From Zonotrichia leucophrys gambelii (taxonomy: Eukaryota; Chordata; Aves; Passeriformes; Passerellidae): a DNA stretch of 64,000 bases. Location: positions 16,060,599-16,124,598 of the forward strand of contig NC_088177.1 in the NCBI RefSeq assembly GCF_028769735.1, read 5' to 3'. The translations under genes were made by a program, and so were the position numbers. How positions within the stretch are numbered: position 1 is the stretch's first letter; every line of letters begins with the position of its first letter. Under the pieces are notes generated by a model. The model saw nothing but the letters and a program-made list of their open reading frames with translations, ran no database searches and had not been told where the DNA came from. Below, piece by piece: positions 24,637-36,610 of this stretch.

Positions 24637-27600
24637 TTAGAATCTATCAACAGCTCTCTTTGAAGATAAACTGCTGGAGCTCTTGCCAGCACTACTTAAT
24701 ATGTACTCATACAGTCCACTGACAAAGACCTGTCAGGGCAATAAAAATAAGAATTCTGTCTTCAGTCTTTCCAGTTTCCCCAGCATAAGTGTCATAACAC
24801 CATATTCCTCCTTCTCTCTTAAATAGCAGCAAAGCTGTTCAATGTGTCAGAGCTTTTGTTTCTTACTAGAGAAAGAAAATTATTGTTTTGGGGTGGATTC
24901 TTTCAGTCCTTGTTACTACAGAGTTCAGATACTGCCATGGGAAGGGAATATTGCTACTGGGAATATTATTTTTCGGGCCTCTTCTGGGCTCAAAAGTAAA
25001 CATGAAGCCTTTACTAGATGCATATTTTCAAGGGACATTTATGTGGTACTTTAGATCACATAGATACTGAGGTGAGAGGTGGCTCTGCACAGGAGAGTGA
25101 ATCCTATCTAACTCCAGCATGTCTGGATGTGAGATCTTGATTTTGCTCTTTGTAGATGCAGAAAACAGCCCCTTCACCCAGCTTTACTGACCTCCAGCTC
25201 TAAACCACCATGTGTCACATTGCCTAAAACCACAAGGCTGATCAAACACCAAGATATCAATAAGCAGAGAATTGCACCCTTGCTGCCTTCTGAGCCTCTG
25301 GAGAACATTTAAGTTATTTTGCAAACTTTTCTTCATATTCAAACAAAAGTCCACAGAAATACTTCCTTTAAACAAAAACAGCTTTTCACATAATTCTTAG
25401 ATTCCTGAGCTCTGTCTAGAAAAACACATCCAAATACCACAGGAGTCTGAAGAAAAGAAAATATGAGGAGTCAGAGCCAGCAACACTAGGATTTTAAATG
25501 AGAACATGAATTTCTCCGACATGTGGGGAGAGTCAAAGAAAAGAGAAGGTGAGAACTGTGATCAGGGCAGACAAGGGCATTGCTGGAAAGGAAGATGGAC
25601 AAAGAATTTGGCAGAATTCAACTCACAGTCTGCCTCAGCTGAAGAAGATAAAACTTGCCTTTTTCTTAGAGACCTGTTGTTATGGTTTTAAAACTTTTTT
25701 TTTCCCCCCATCCAGCCTCCTGCCTATCTTTCTACTGCAGATTTAAAGAAATAGGAGGCAGGTGCATTGTGAGATGAAGGACTGAAAAAAATTGCAAAAA
25801 GCAGCAGCCCTTATCATTGTCAGCTCTCTTTCCCAGATCCATGAAGCAGGCTGTGAAGGAGCCACTCTTCAGCCATCCACAGAGACGCTCCTGCTGCAGC
25901 CCGTGCCGTGTCTGGCGCCTCGCAGGGAGCAGGGTCCTGCTGTCCCATTGCACGGGGCACACTGGGCAGCACGTCCCTCCTCAGGCTCTGTGGCATGCCA
26001 GGGAGGAAGGCTGGCAAGGGAGCCAGGGAACAGAGTGCCAAGAGCAGGAAAAAGGAAGCAGGAAAACTACCAAGACAGACAGAGTGGAGGAGGCTGGATG
26101 AGAATTCAAACAGTCCCAGCCAAAATGCGAAGCTGAAGCAGAACACTATATTTAACAGAACTGCTCAGTTGAATGCTGCTGGAGAGCTCAAGTTTTGAAG
26201 GATCACAGAATTAGGGAGTAACTTTTAGGTTTAGTGCTCCTTATCCCCTCTGTGATGACCTTCACTGCTCACATCCCATTCAAATGTAGGTAGGAACTTC
26301 CCCAGATGGCATCTTTGCACCTGTCATTTCCTGGAGCGGTCGTACATTCCTAATAAACCTTTTCAAATATTATGTCTTGCTTAATTTAACACCATTGTCC
26401 TGATGTAAGTGCACACTATGGAACACATTTTAAAAACTACATCAAATGTGGCTTCAATAAGCTTGGGGAGCACTGAGGGTTTAGCAGCAATCTAAGCTCA
26501 CTTTTAAGGCACTGCTTGCAGAATCAAGGAAGATGGATAAAGATCTTGAAGAAAAGTTAGGAAAGGGGAGTTATGTGGAATTCCACTACTTCTCACAGAT
26601 TTCTGATTGATGATCCTTTCCAACAATTGCGAAATAAGAGAAATAATATTACAACATGGACTGTTACAACTATGAATATATTCTGGTGGAGTTGCATGTA
26701 ACTTCAGAAAACTACTCCATGTTACCAGCTTCAACTTTAGATTCAATAGCAAAAGAATGATCAAGCCTTGACACCAATATACTGATTGTCCTGGTGGAAT
26801 TTATCTTGTTGAATATGCCTCTGCTTGGTCAAGTTAGATCACATATCAGACAATACTAAAAATTTCTGACAGAGTTTTGCTGCACAAGATTGCAGCAAAA
26901 GCCATCAAAATAAAGCAGCATGATAGGAAATACAGCAGTTTAAACAAGGGTTCAATATTTAATACTGTATTCAATTTTGTATTTTGAGAGGCTGGCAAGG
27001 ATTAAGCTTGAAGGATTGAAATAATTTATTTCATAGGTCCTTATTCAATCCACACAGTAAAAACCACGGTCCATCGTGGCCTCAAAACCATGACACAGAT
27101 GAATTGCTTCATTCTGTTTCCACACAAGGAATTGGATATTGTTTAATTAGGGAGAGATATTTTAAGATGCCATGAGACTGACTGGAATATTTCTGAGACC
27201 TTTCTACTTTGCTGTTAGGACTGAAACACAACTGTGAGTGTAATGAGAACAGAACCTGTTTCTTCCCTGGGGATTTGCCATCATGAAAATTAGTCCATGT
27301 TACAGAACAATGTTCTTGTAGCTATATGGCCTAACCAGAGTCCACTGAAGCTGGCATGTTTGGGGGTAGATTTGACCTGCTTAAACATCAGAACACTGGG
27401 ACATGTGCATCACCTTGTCCTGCTTGCTTTGGGGGAGCTGAGCCAGCCACAGCAGCTCAAACACAGCCTGGTCCATCCCAGGCAGCAGGGCTGAGTGCTC
27501 AGAGCACAGACATAACCAGCACTGTCAGAGACACGGTGCAACTGGAACTAACGATTATCTTCAGGACTTAATCACACTTAATGCTCTCCTGAGATGGAGT

Positions 27601-30600
27601 GAGGTGGCAAAAGAGACACCCATACCTGTTTGTCCACAGAAACACCAGAGAAAATAACAGTAGCCTCTAATAAATTCCATCTTGAACTTCAGAATATGAC
27701 CAGCTGTCCTCTCCTGTCCCTGCCAGGAGACAGAGACAAGCTGAGGAGCCTGAACGCCCACTATTAATTATTGGACAAGGAAGTTGCCATGACACAATTG
27801 TTACTCCCCTTATGTCAGTTTTTACCACGGTTTCCAGAGTACCAGGATCTGATTTTCCACACAGTGACATAGGTATAGACTCTTTCCATACCCTGCAGTA
27901 GCCACAACCCTACTGCTGAGCTGCAGGATACCACACTGGCTACACACACATTTCAGCATGTGTGCACACAAGAGAGAGGGTGTGCACAGAGTTTAATTCA
28001 TGCTGCTTGGTTTCCATCCTGAAACACAAGGAAATGTGTTTGGGATTAATTCCTCTGTCACTTAATGGAATGCCAGACCTAATTTCTTCCTTGAACAGCA
28101 AAATGAAACAAAGCCCTCCACTTAATATTGGAAAATACAAAAGGTTTAGATTTTAAAGCTGGGCAAGGCTCCCTTATTTGCAAATTCCACTGCATAGTCA
28201 AGGATAAAGCTGTTCTGAAATACCACAGAAAACAAGAGCTTAAGATCTGCTTTATATGTGATAATCACCAAACCCCTCAGGCCCACCCAGAACAGTGGCA
28301 GTGACATCCTAAAGACTATTGGGGTGCCAAAACATGAGGGCTGTAGAAATGGCAGGATCTCATTCTTCCAGCATGTATTTCAGCTGTGAAACAGTATGCA
28401 TTTTTTGGAATGGAGAAGCATTCATTTAAAGGAAAGATATAGTTACCTGAGGGTTTGTGGTAACTGAATATCAACATGGGCAAAAACTAATAGAGGGAGA
28501 CAATGTCTGTGAGCTTGTCTGACCTTCTCCCCCTCAAACAGCACCCTCAGCTCTCACCTGAACCGTGTCTTGAGCTGTTACCTGTTCCCAGAATTGAAGG
28601 GGTTATAGCACTTTACCAAGTGAACCCTGACCCAACCCTAACCTTAACCATCCTTAGCCTGTTTCTCCTGACATGGGGAAGAGAGCTACCCCTTTGGTCC
28701 TCATGCTAAAAGGATAAAAGGAAGGAAAGCACTGCAGAGCTGTCACCACAACTCAGCCCAGCTAAGCCTAATGTGGAGCACAGCCCAAGAGGTGTCTGAG
28801 GAGAAAACTGGGATTAGTGCATTTCTAACAATCCTCTTAAGTGGAGGTGTCCAGCAGATCCCTCCCCTTGTTTCCACAGTGCAACTTGAACTGCACAGCC
28901 TCAAGGGACACTGCCTGAAGGTGGAGGTGTTTATGGACACACAGGGAACAGCCCTCCCAGAGGAGGCAGCAGCCTCCAGCCAGTGTGTTTTTGGCACAGT
29001 GGCTCAAAAAACTGACAGGAACACCCAGAGGTGGGAGATTTCCTGGCACTTCCTACCACTGAACAGCAGACAGTACCTGAACTCCCCAGTTCTTCTACTT
29101 CTCCAGTAGAAGACTGGAGCCCCTAAAATGCAAACCCACAGAAAGACGCTCAAGCTGGAGGTGACTAGCACTTCTTACAAGAGAAGTCAGAAATCACAGA
29201 CTTCCAGAGGCTGCAGGCTGTGTGCTCCACATACAGAGGGAAGACAGAAATGCAGTACCAATAATTTTCCTACTGCTTTTTTAGGAGTATCTGCACAAGT
29301 GCTAAAAAAACTGCCTTCCCCATTCCAGTTAAATAAGACTAGCATTTTCTTCCAGTAATTTCTAGTAGGGTACACATTTGGTTTCCTGTAAACTATAAAT
29401 TCACAAAGACAAGCCCCACAAACCAGTGTGAGTAGAATCATCCCAAGATTTATGTGTGTGTGACATTTTCAAAAAATTCCCACAAATCATTTATACGGCA
29501 GGATGTGAGCAAGTAATCAGGAAACAGCATTTCACATCCCTGGGCTGGCACTTGAGGTGGAGCCTGGAATACAGCTGGGTGGAGAAAAGGGAATTTATAC
29601 ATCTTGTAAATGTAGCAGAGCTCTCCATGTACGACCAGACAGCAGTCATGGGGGAAACAAGCTTTGCCCATGGATTTGTTGGGATGTGAGCAAGAGCTGC
29701 TGCATCTGCTGAGATTTCTCTCCAGGAACCTGCCTGGGTCTGTTCAGTTATGAGCTGTGCCAGCAAGGAAGGAGCAAGCTGGACTTACAGCGCATCCTCA
29801 GTGTTCTCCTGCTGACATTTCTGGGCTGCATTTCTGGACCCCCTTACTCACAGATTCTCTGGTTACTCCTCATTGCTCTCTCACAGTAACAAGTTACACA
29901 CCCCTTGCAGTGTGTAAGAAAAGGGCAGCTACTGCTGGAAGCCACAAACACCTGAATGCTTCAGGATGCCCAAGTACCACCAGGAGAACTGAGATTTGAA
30001 GGGAATCCTCATAGTGGGGTCACTTACGTTTCACAAGAGCAAGCACAGCTCCTGGGTGCTCCTCTGAACACCAGGTTGACTGTGAATTCATGATTTTGTC
30101 ATTTCAGGAAATTGTCATCACCTACTCAAAATCTGCAAAACTTTAAATGCATTTTTACTGGGCTCAGAGAGAATTAAACCTAATTTTGTGTCAAGAGTAA
30201 CTAAAAGCTCACTATCAACCAGGTTTTACTATTAGCAGAAGGAGTCAGAAGCATAAAACCAGCCATCAGTCTGCAGTGAGTCTGCTGAGAAAGGAGGAGA
30301 AAATATTCCTCCTTTTGCCAGAGTAAACCAGATTTCAAAATCAACCTAAGTAAAGAAAATCTTCAGTCACAACGGAAAAACATAGCTGAAAAGCCAACAA
30401 TTAGCCCAAAGTGAAAAGGCTGTTTCTGCCTAGGGTTCAAATTCACATTTTTAAACTCAAGGGGCTTTGCACCCACCTCACAACAGCCTAATCAGTGGTG
30501 TCAAGATGGCCATAGTGGCCATGACTTAAACCCAGGATTTAAAAAAAAAAAACAAAAATCAACTTCTCCAAGCACAGGGACTGCCTGATCTCTTTCAAGC

Positions 30601-31645
30601 TAGGATGAAAAATACAGATATGTTTAAATTTGAAATACTCTTCTTGTGAGCTTTATCTTCCAGCAGCAAATTCCTATCCTCTTTCCCCAGCTGAGCCAAG
30701 ATATTCCTGAATATTTTATAACTAAAAATCTTTTTCTCTTTGCCCTCCTATGTAGATTCTCACACCCTGCAGCCCAGCATGACAAGTTCTTCTCTTTGAA
30801 ATATTGAGCCACTTTCAGTGGGTCTTGTCAATCCTTTACACCTATTTTAATTGAATATTTCAAAGCAGAGGGAGATCAGAGCACTCTGCCTGGGTGGGCA
30901 CTGGCTGATGGTGTCAGGCTCTCTCTGCTCATCTCCAACTGATCAGATCCCTTGCCTCTTTGGGCCAAGGGGATGACGGATGTCACAGCCTAATGGGTGC
31001 AAAGTGGTGATGAGGGAGCTTGAAAAAGAGTAGATAAAGCATGCTAAATTTAGAAGCTGTTTGTTTTCAAGAATGGGTTTGAACTTTAACTCACACAAAA
31101 ATTATGCCTCGCAATTCCACTCTTCCGTGACATCTTTGTTCCTCAGCTAGGGCCACAAAATACAATATTCCTCTATTATTAATAGCAAGGCTGTTGTTGG
31201 TTTTTTCCCTCCACCTCTCCAAGTGTGGATGCCTGGATCATAGAGGTAGATGCAGCACCCAGGTCTGCTCTAGATGCAGTGTAGCAGCTGCATCCAGCCC
31301 AAGTTCTTCCCGAAGAAAATTAATGGGAAAACTGGAGGCGTGGTGTTATTCATACCAGAGTCAAACCAAAGGATATGTAAGCTTCCATTTTGGTCTAATA
31401 TTTAAATCTTAAATAGAATCTCAACAACTACTAAATGACTATTAAGTTTCTCAAGAAGCTTATTCTACTGCATAAATTAGAAGGCAGCATAAAATGGGAT
31501 CTTCTGTACTTCAATGACATTTCTTTGCTTACATGAAAAGCAGCCTTTTCACATGGAAGGACTGCAGAAGAAATGGCTGTCTGCACCCAAAAACTCTTAC
31601 CAAGACATTCTAAATATTCGGGACCATGAGTTCCATTAGACTCAG

Positions 31646-31730
31646 GCCACAGGTAGAGAAACGGAGGCTACAATGAGAAAAAGTCCTGAAACTGGGTACA
31701 AGCCAGAGGGGAACGAGAGGACAGTATTTT
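31646..31730 (+). repeat. Possible fossil CORE/MIR-like SINE tail
   Basis: The order 'ACAGGTAGAGAAACGGAGGC', then a degenerate match to the purine-rich stretch, then 'GGTACAAGCCAGAG', follows the tail region of MIR-type SINEs (gagaaactgaggca ... agcyagtaagtggcagagc). The match is weak and by eye, and the boundaries are approximate. Confidence 0.3.
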
Positions 31731-33232
31731 ATTGAAAGTAAGACAGTTAAGGAAATACTGGTAAGACATTTTGATGTGAGAATTACTTTTGCTTCTTTTT
31801 TTTTTTTTAAATCATCTGTTTGTTTCAGCAGGCAATGATACTGTGAAATTAATTATTTTTATTTGTTGTCCCAGGCAGAATCCCCTGCAATTCCTTGATA
31901 AACTCCTATCTCATGCTCATGTCTTCATCAATTTAGAGTCTTTCCTTCCCATTAGAATTAGTTGTTTACGGTTGACAAATATTATCTGTATTTTCCTTGC
32001 TAAAATGATCATGGGGATAAAACTTCCATTTTTATATTCACAAATAAAGCTGAACAATTATATGGCTTTTGGCATAAACAGGAGCATAACAAGATTTCTT
32101 TTCAAATATTTTTCCTCCCTTAAATTCTCTATTGTGGTATTTTGGATCCAATGCCCGAACATTCAGCATAATTAATTAAGCTTTTTATTCTCAAGAGTAA
32201 TTTAGTGGGATTTGCCAGGAAATGTTTGGGAAATGGCTATGCATTTAATAATACGTGCACTGACTACTGTTCCAGCACTCTGTAGGAGTGGATAGCCACA
32301 ATAAACATAAAAACTTAGTTATGACTGGGAACTGTGTTCCTGTTAGGTAAACACAGCTTAAAACCAGAAGATGAATTTTGCATTATTCCAAATTATTAGT
32401 ACCATATCAGAGTGAGAACCCAGTTACTAACCCAGTTAGGTGAAATTTGCCCAGATTGCCAAGGGTAGAGAGAGACATTTTGGTCATCAAAAGGTTGGGG
32501 CAAAGGATGGAAAAGCAAAGAGTAAAGGTGTGGTGGAGCCAACTGAGGAAGCCTGAGCACTGAAAGAACAAGCTTCTGAGAGCAGAACTGCAAACCAAAA
32601 CATGTCCTCTGCTGAAATAGCCTCCATCAGGTCTCTACTGTTCACAATCCTCTGGGTGCAATCTCTGCCTCACAAACTCTTACAGTCACTTTTGCATTTG
32701 CTTTCTTCCTTACATGTTAATTCCACTGCCACAGTCACTGGAAATTAGGCTGATGATAAAGGCTTCGAACCCAAAGAGGAAATGCAAGGTGGCTTCGCAC
32801 TCTGGCCACTAAATATGACCACTTTTGGTACTCCGGGTACCTTGGTTAGAGCTTACTCAGGAGTCTGAGTCCTGCAACTCAAAAGGCTTTTACTCATCAT
32901 CACTATGAACTTGTTGGAAAAGAAATGAAATTTAGCAAAATGTTTTATTATAGTTTAGTTATGAGTTTTGTGTGAATTGGTTTGTAAAAATAATTTTGTA
33001 GCCGTTGATATTATGTGATTGAGTTTTGTGTAACCTGGCAAGTAGCTTTAGAAACCTAATAAACATTAAGCCAGGGTAGGAGAGTAAGAAGACTAACCGG
33101 TTTGGGGATAGCATACAATAGGACAGGTAGAAGATTTATGATTTTGTTCGTGAACTAGGGAATGTATTACAAGGGTCCGTAGTTTGGCGAAGGGCCACTG
33201 TTTCTTGGAGACTTTGTTATGAATTGCTTGTG

Positions 33233-33240
33233 TATAAAAG
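33233..33240 (+). promoter_or_regulatory. TATA box of the solo LTR
   Basis: TATAAAAG lies 76 bases before the LTR poly(A) signal, so transcription would start about 25-30 bases downstream, near 33262-33270. It is the best core-promoter TATA motif in the window. Confidence 0.65.
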
Positions 33241-33308
33241 GAAAACACCCATGTGTGAATTTTGGGTTCTGTTTTTGGGGACGCTAGTCTGCAGGCCCCG
33301 GGCCCTTC

Positions 33309-33314
33309 AATAAA
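33309..33314 (+). terminator. Poly(A) signal AATAAA of the solo LTR
   Basis: AATAAA is followed within 7 bases by the 9-bp-stem hairpin at 33321-33344 and then a TGTGTCCTTT downstream-type element. This is the usual order of an LTR R/U5 3'-processing region. Confidence 0.7.
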
Positions 33315-33320
33315 GCGCCG

Positions 33321-33344
33321 CACAAAACTTATCCGAGTTTTGTG
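33321..33344 (+). repeat. Perfect hairpin in the LTR R/U5 region
   Basis: CACAAAACT (33321-33329) pairs perfectly with AGTTTTGTG (33336-33344) around the 6-base loop TATCCG. The stem starts 7 bases after AATAAA. Confidence 0.85.
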
Positions 33345-33968
33345 TCCTTTATCATTCGGGCAACAAACTGAGTCTGCCTCCAAAAATCTGTTTGCATTGG
33401 AGCTGTTTTGTTGTAACTTTACTACCTAACTCCATGTCAACAGCAATGGAAAAAAAAATAAATAAATCTGCCCATTGTGCTTGCAGAGATTTCCAGTCAA
33501 TGAAGACATCTGGGTTACTGGTTTAGCAGCCCTTGAGCCTGTTTAAGGTTTCATTTCCTGGGCCCCAGCAGAGAAGAAATCAGCACTACTAATGCAATAC
33601 AAGAGCATTGTCTGAAGTTGCTTTAAAAGGAAAACCAAGATGCACACAGCCCTGACCACAACTTTTCCATTTTTCCCTCTGCTACTTATAAGGCATGATA
33701 AACTAATAATTAAAAATCTGAAATCCTTTAAGTACCATATGTGTATTTTCAAACAGCTTCACTTTATATAATTCTTTAATCAAATGTGCAGGAAAGGAGC
33801 ACAATGAAGGCTGACATATATTTCAGCAGTAATAAAGGGGGATCATATTGAGTTTTGATGCAAGCATATGCAGCCCTTGCAGACTGCAGCCTGACACTGA
33901 TAATTGTTTTGCCCCGTGAGTTTGGAACTGTTGGGAAGACTCTACTAGCAAGATACCCTACAAAATAT

Positions 33969-34040
33969 GGGCCTGACCCAGTGCTTACTGGAGTTAATTG
34001 GATTTTTTTCTATGACACTGGCAGAGATGATTTTAAGCCC
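33969..34040. repeat. Possible fossil MITE with GGGCCTGA... ends
   Basis: A 72-bp segment starts GGGCCTGACCCAGTGCTTAC and ends TTTTAAGCCC; its ends are degenerate inverted repeats. It resembles the palindromic GGCCTGATCC...GTCAATGG type of short element I know from sauropsid genomes, but heavily diverged. The family name is not certain. It sits inside a 91-codon open frame, which argues that frame is chance. Confidence 0.35.
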
Positions 34041-35242
34041 CTAGAGCAGAAATTGGCTCGCAATTGTCCATTTTCTCTCGTTATTCACAAAGAAGAAATT
34101 CTACTGTGCCTTTTCAAAGATGATAGCTGAGTGTTAAATTCATGCTTTTATTTTGCTTAAGGAGAATGAATTTCTTTCAAATAAAATGTCATTTTTCGTT
34201 CTTTTTAGCAGAGTTCTGGCACATATTTTCAGGGTCAAGATCTAATAATAGCCCTTACAAAACCCCCACAGTTGTGACATTCACTCTTTGGTGCAGCAAA
34301 CAATAAGACTGTAATGATGATGATAATTGTGTTTATTTTTGATTCTGGACAAATGTCATCTATTCTCCATCCAGTCCCATTGTGAAAAGACCTGAGCCAT
34401 GACCTCCAGCAGGATCAGCTGACACAGTTCCACTTGGCCCAAATTTGTGACAATCTGCTGAAAATGGCAATCTTATTTTTTTTCCTATGCTTTTCTCACT
34501 GCTGAAGAGATCTCCAGTAAGAAACACTACCTTTAATTTCTATTAAAATATTTCAGCTAAAGTTAAGCCAAAATAATGCTAATGATGCACTTAAGATCCT
34601 CACACAGCAGATCTCCTGGTGTCTCTTACAGAGGTTCTTCACATACTCAATGGAAATTTGCATTCAAAAAATAAACATCTGTTTGCCAGCATCTTCCCCT
34701 CCTCTACCTGCACTACTGCTCCATTTTAAGGGAGGCCATCTGCATTTAGGGTCTAAAGAGGTGACTGTAGCTTCTTCTGGAATGTATTTCTCTGTTGCCA
34801 CTAAGCTGATGTGTACTGCACTCTGGGGATGAAGGTAAAAGGAAAGACAAGAGTAAGAGGGAGAAAGGGAAATAGGGGAGAGAAAGGAGGGACTTACAGA
34901 CATCTTAGGTATGGGATAGATTTCTTCCAAGTAATTCTGAAATTGTAAAAAACCAAACTATTTTAATATCTTTTGATTGATAGTTCAATACATTTTAAAT
35001 AGATAGTGGAACATATTTTTTGAATGCTGAGGTAATATGAAAAATAAAGGATTACCAACTGCCTTGGAAGTGTATTATTAGAAGTAAATATTTGAATAGT
35101 TTTAAGAATTGCTTTGTAGCTCAGCAGTCCAGCAGAGCCCTTCCTTATAACAGTCCTATTCTATGTGTGTTTACTTAAGAGAATTGAAGTGATTATCTTC
35201 CTTACCTAATTTCTTGTTTTCCCCTCCTTCTTTCATTAACAG

Positions 35243-35409
35243 ACTTTGATTCAATAGTTTCCACTGGAGACATAGTTCATCATCGTACCAAAGATGGTAG
35301 CATCCAGCAATTTATCTGTCAACCTCTCCTCAATACACCAGCAATTTTTCATAGAAGAGAGGAACTTACTGGAGCAGTGGTCTATTCTTATGGCATATGG
35401 ACCTATTAG
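35243..35409 (+). other. Exon-like segment with a strong 3' splice site, function unknown
   Basis: A long pyrimidine tract (about 35209-35234) ends in CATTAACAG at 35242, an excellent splice acceptor. It is followed by an open frame of 55 codons beginning TLIQ in one frame or DFDSIVSTGD in another. The DFDSIVSTGD frame reads as balanced, protein-like sequence up to a TAG at about 35407-35409. A weak donor-like CAG/GTGGAA lies at about 35466-35472. I recognise no protein family. It could be an exon of a non-coding transcript, a decayed retrocopy or chance. Confidence 0.2.
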
Positions 35410-36560
35410 CGTAGTAAATTTATCATTATCCATGACATAAAAGATGCATTACCATCCATTAAGTTCAGGTGGAAGCAAACCATTGGATGCCTACCACTGG
35501 ATCTCTCCCACACCACAATATCCTTTCCAGTAATGCCTGTGTGGTCTTTGAGGAGAGTTTCCCTTCTAAATGGTACCCTACAATTAAACGTGCAGGGCTT
35601 TCAAATGTAGCCAGCTGTAAGATATTGGCATCAACATTTACTGCTGTGTAATGAGGTGCACACAGTTAAAAGTGCATCAATTATTACTTGTTTTATAGGG
35701 ACAGGAAGCCTGATTTTGCATTTATCTTCTGCTACACCTTCCACACCGCTCAGATATAAATTGAAAAAAGGCTCATTATCTTTTTTCCCCCTTTGTGTTT
35801 TAATGCAGCAGTCCCAGGTAGGGAGGGGAAATCTGCACAGTCCTGTGCTTCTGCAGCAGAGGAGCAGGACCCCCAGGCAAAAAGCCACCATGCCCCAGAA
35901 GCACAAGGGGAGCCCCCAGAGCTTTGCTTATTGTCTCAAACCCTCTCTATTTTCAATTAAATTATCTAAATATCAAAATTGCTTTGTTCTATCACAAGCG
36001 ATGTTGCTGCCCTAAGAGAAGGATGATTTTAATCTAAGCTTACACCTGTAGCTGACTAGTTACAGGAAGATAATTTGTCTATTGAGTTTTGCCTGTTTTC
36101 ATTCTAATGATGCTCTTTGGCAAACCTAGATGTCTTTTTCTCTTTTTTTCATTCTGTCTCCAAGAAGTAAAGCCCAAGACAGGATTGGAAAGGTCATTCT
36201 CACTTTTCCTTTCTCTTCTCCTCCACAGTGAGAAATGTTCCAAGATAAACACACCCCTCTACCCATTGTACTCGGTCTCAATTCACCCACTGAGATCTTG
36301 ATGGGGTTTCACACTAAAACTTAAAAAAAAACAGGAAACTTGGAGAAGAGAAGAACATTTTCATTTAAAGGCTGATAAAATTCATCACAAATTCTCAAGA
36401 CTGATCTATAAGGATTGAGAGCTTTCAAGTAGTTTGTGCTGCTGGGTCATTTTACAGATATTGCCCTACCGTAAAAAGGAAAAAAAAAAAACAACCCCAA
36501 AACAAAACCAAAAACAGGAACAGAGAAAAAAAAAAAACAAAGAAGAGGTAGAAGAGGACT

Positions 36561-36610
36561 AATTTTACAGGGTGATGAAACTGAGGACACCAAGAACAAG
36601 CATAGAAATC
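36561..36610 (+). repeat. Possible MIR-like SINE tail fragment
   Basis: AATTTTACAGGGTGATGAAA followed by CTGAGGACAC matches the pattern 'attttacagatgatgaaactgaggcac' seen in MIR-type tails. It is short and diverged, so chance is possible. Confidence 0.25.

Larger units (their letters stand above)
13121..32911. other. Gene-poor interval, no gene recognised
   Basis: This is AT-rich DNA with scattered GC-richer islets (for example 16400-16760 and 25800-26100) that have no recognisable coding content. A T/G-rich then C-rich low-complexity tract lies at about 20065-20160. A perfect inverted repeat made of AGGTCA half-sites is at 24618-24636, and a CpG-retaining islet is at about 23466-23560. A possible fossil SINE tail is at about 31646-31730, and a T12 run is at about 31797. 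Open frames are mostly under 150 codons; the longest is 217 codons over the GC-rich islet at 16117-16770. None shows codon structure or homology I recognise. Confidence 0.7.
32912..33365 (+). mobile_element. Solo LTR of an endogenous retrovirus
   Basis: A 454-bp element begins TGTTGG and ends GGGCAACA, so its termini form a TGTTG/CAACA inverted repeat. It is directly flanked by AACT on both sides (32908-32911 and 33366-33369), a 4-bp target-site duplication typical of gammaretrovirus-like integration. Plus-strand orientation is shown by a TATAAAAG box at 33233-33240 and AATAAA at 33309-33314. A GC-rich stretch separates them, and a perfect hairpin follows the poly(A) signal. No primer-binding site, gag, pol or env sequence follows, so the internal region was lost by LTR-LTR recombination. 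The intact motifs and perfect duplication suggest a fairly young insertion. The open frame antisense to it is not a gene. The exact family needs a repeat library. Confidence 0.88.

Noticed and set aside
25908..25940. A TGGCGCCTCGCAGGGAGC string resembling a retroviral primer-binding site
   Set aside because: No LTR precedes it and no retroviral sequence follows; the match to a lysine-tRNA primer site is incomplete.
33093..33383. A 96-codon minus-strand open frame
   Set aside because: It is antisense to the solo LTR, which explains the whole interval.
33855..34130. A 91-codon plus-strand frame with a protein-like look
   Set aside because: No family is recognisable, it contains a probable fossil MITE, and there are no splice sites or homologues I can name.
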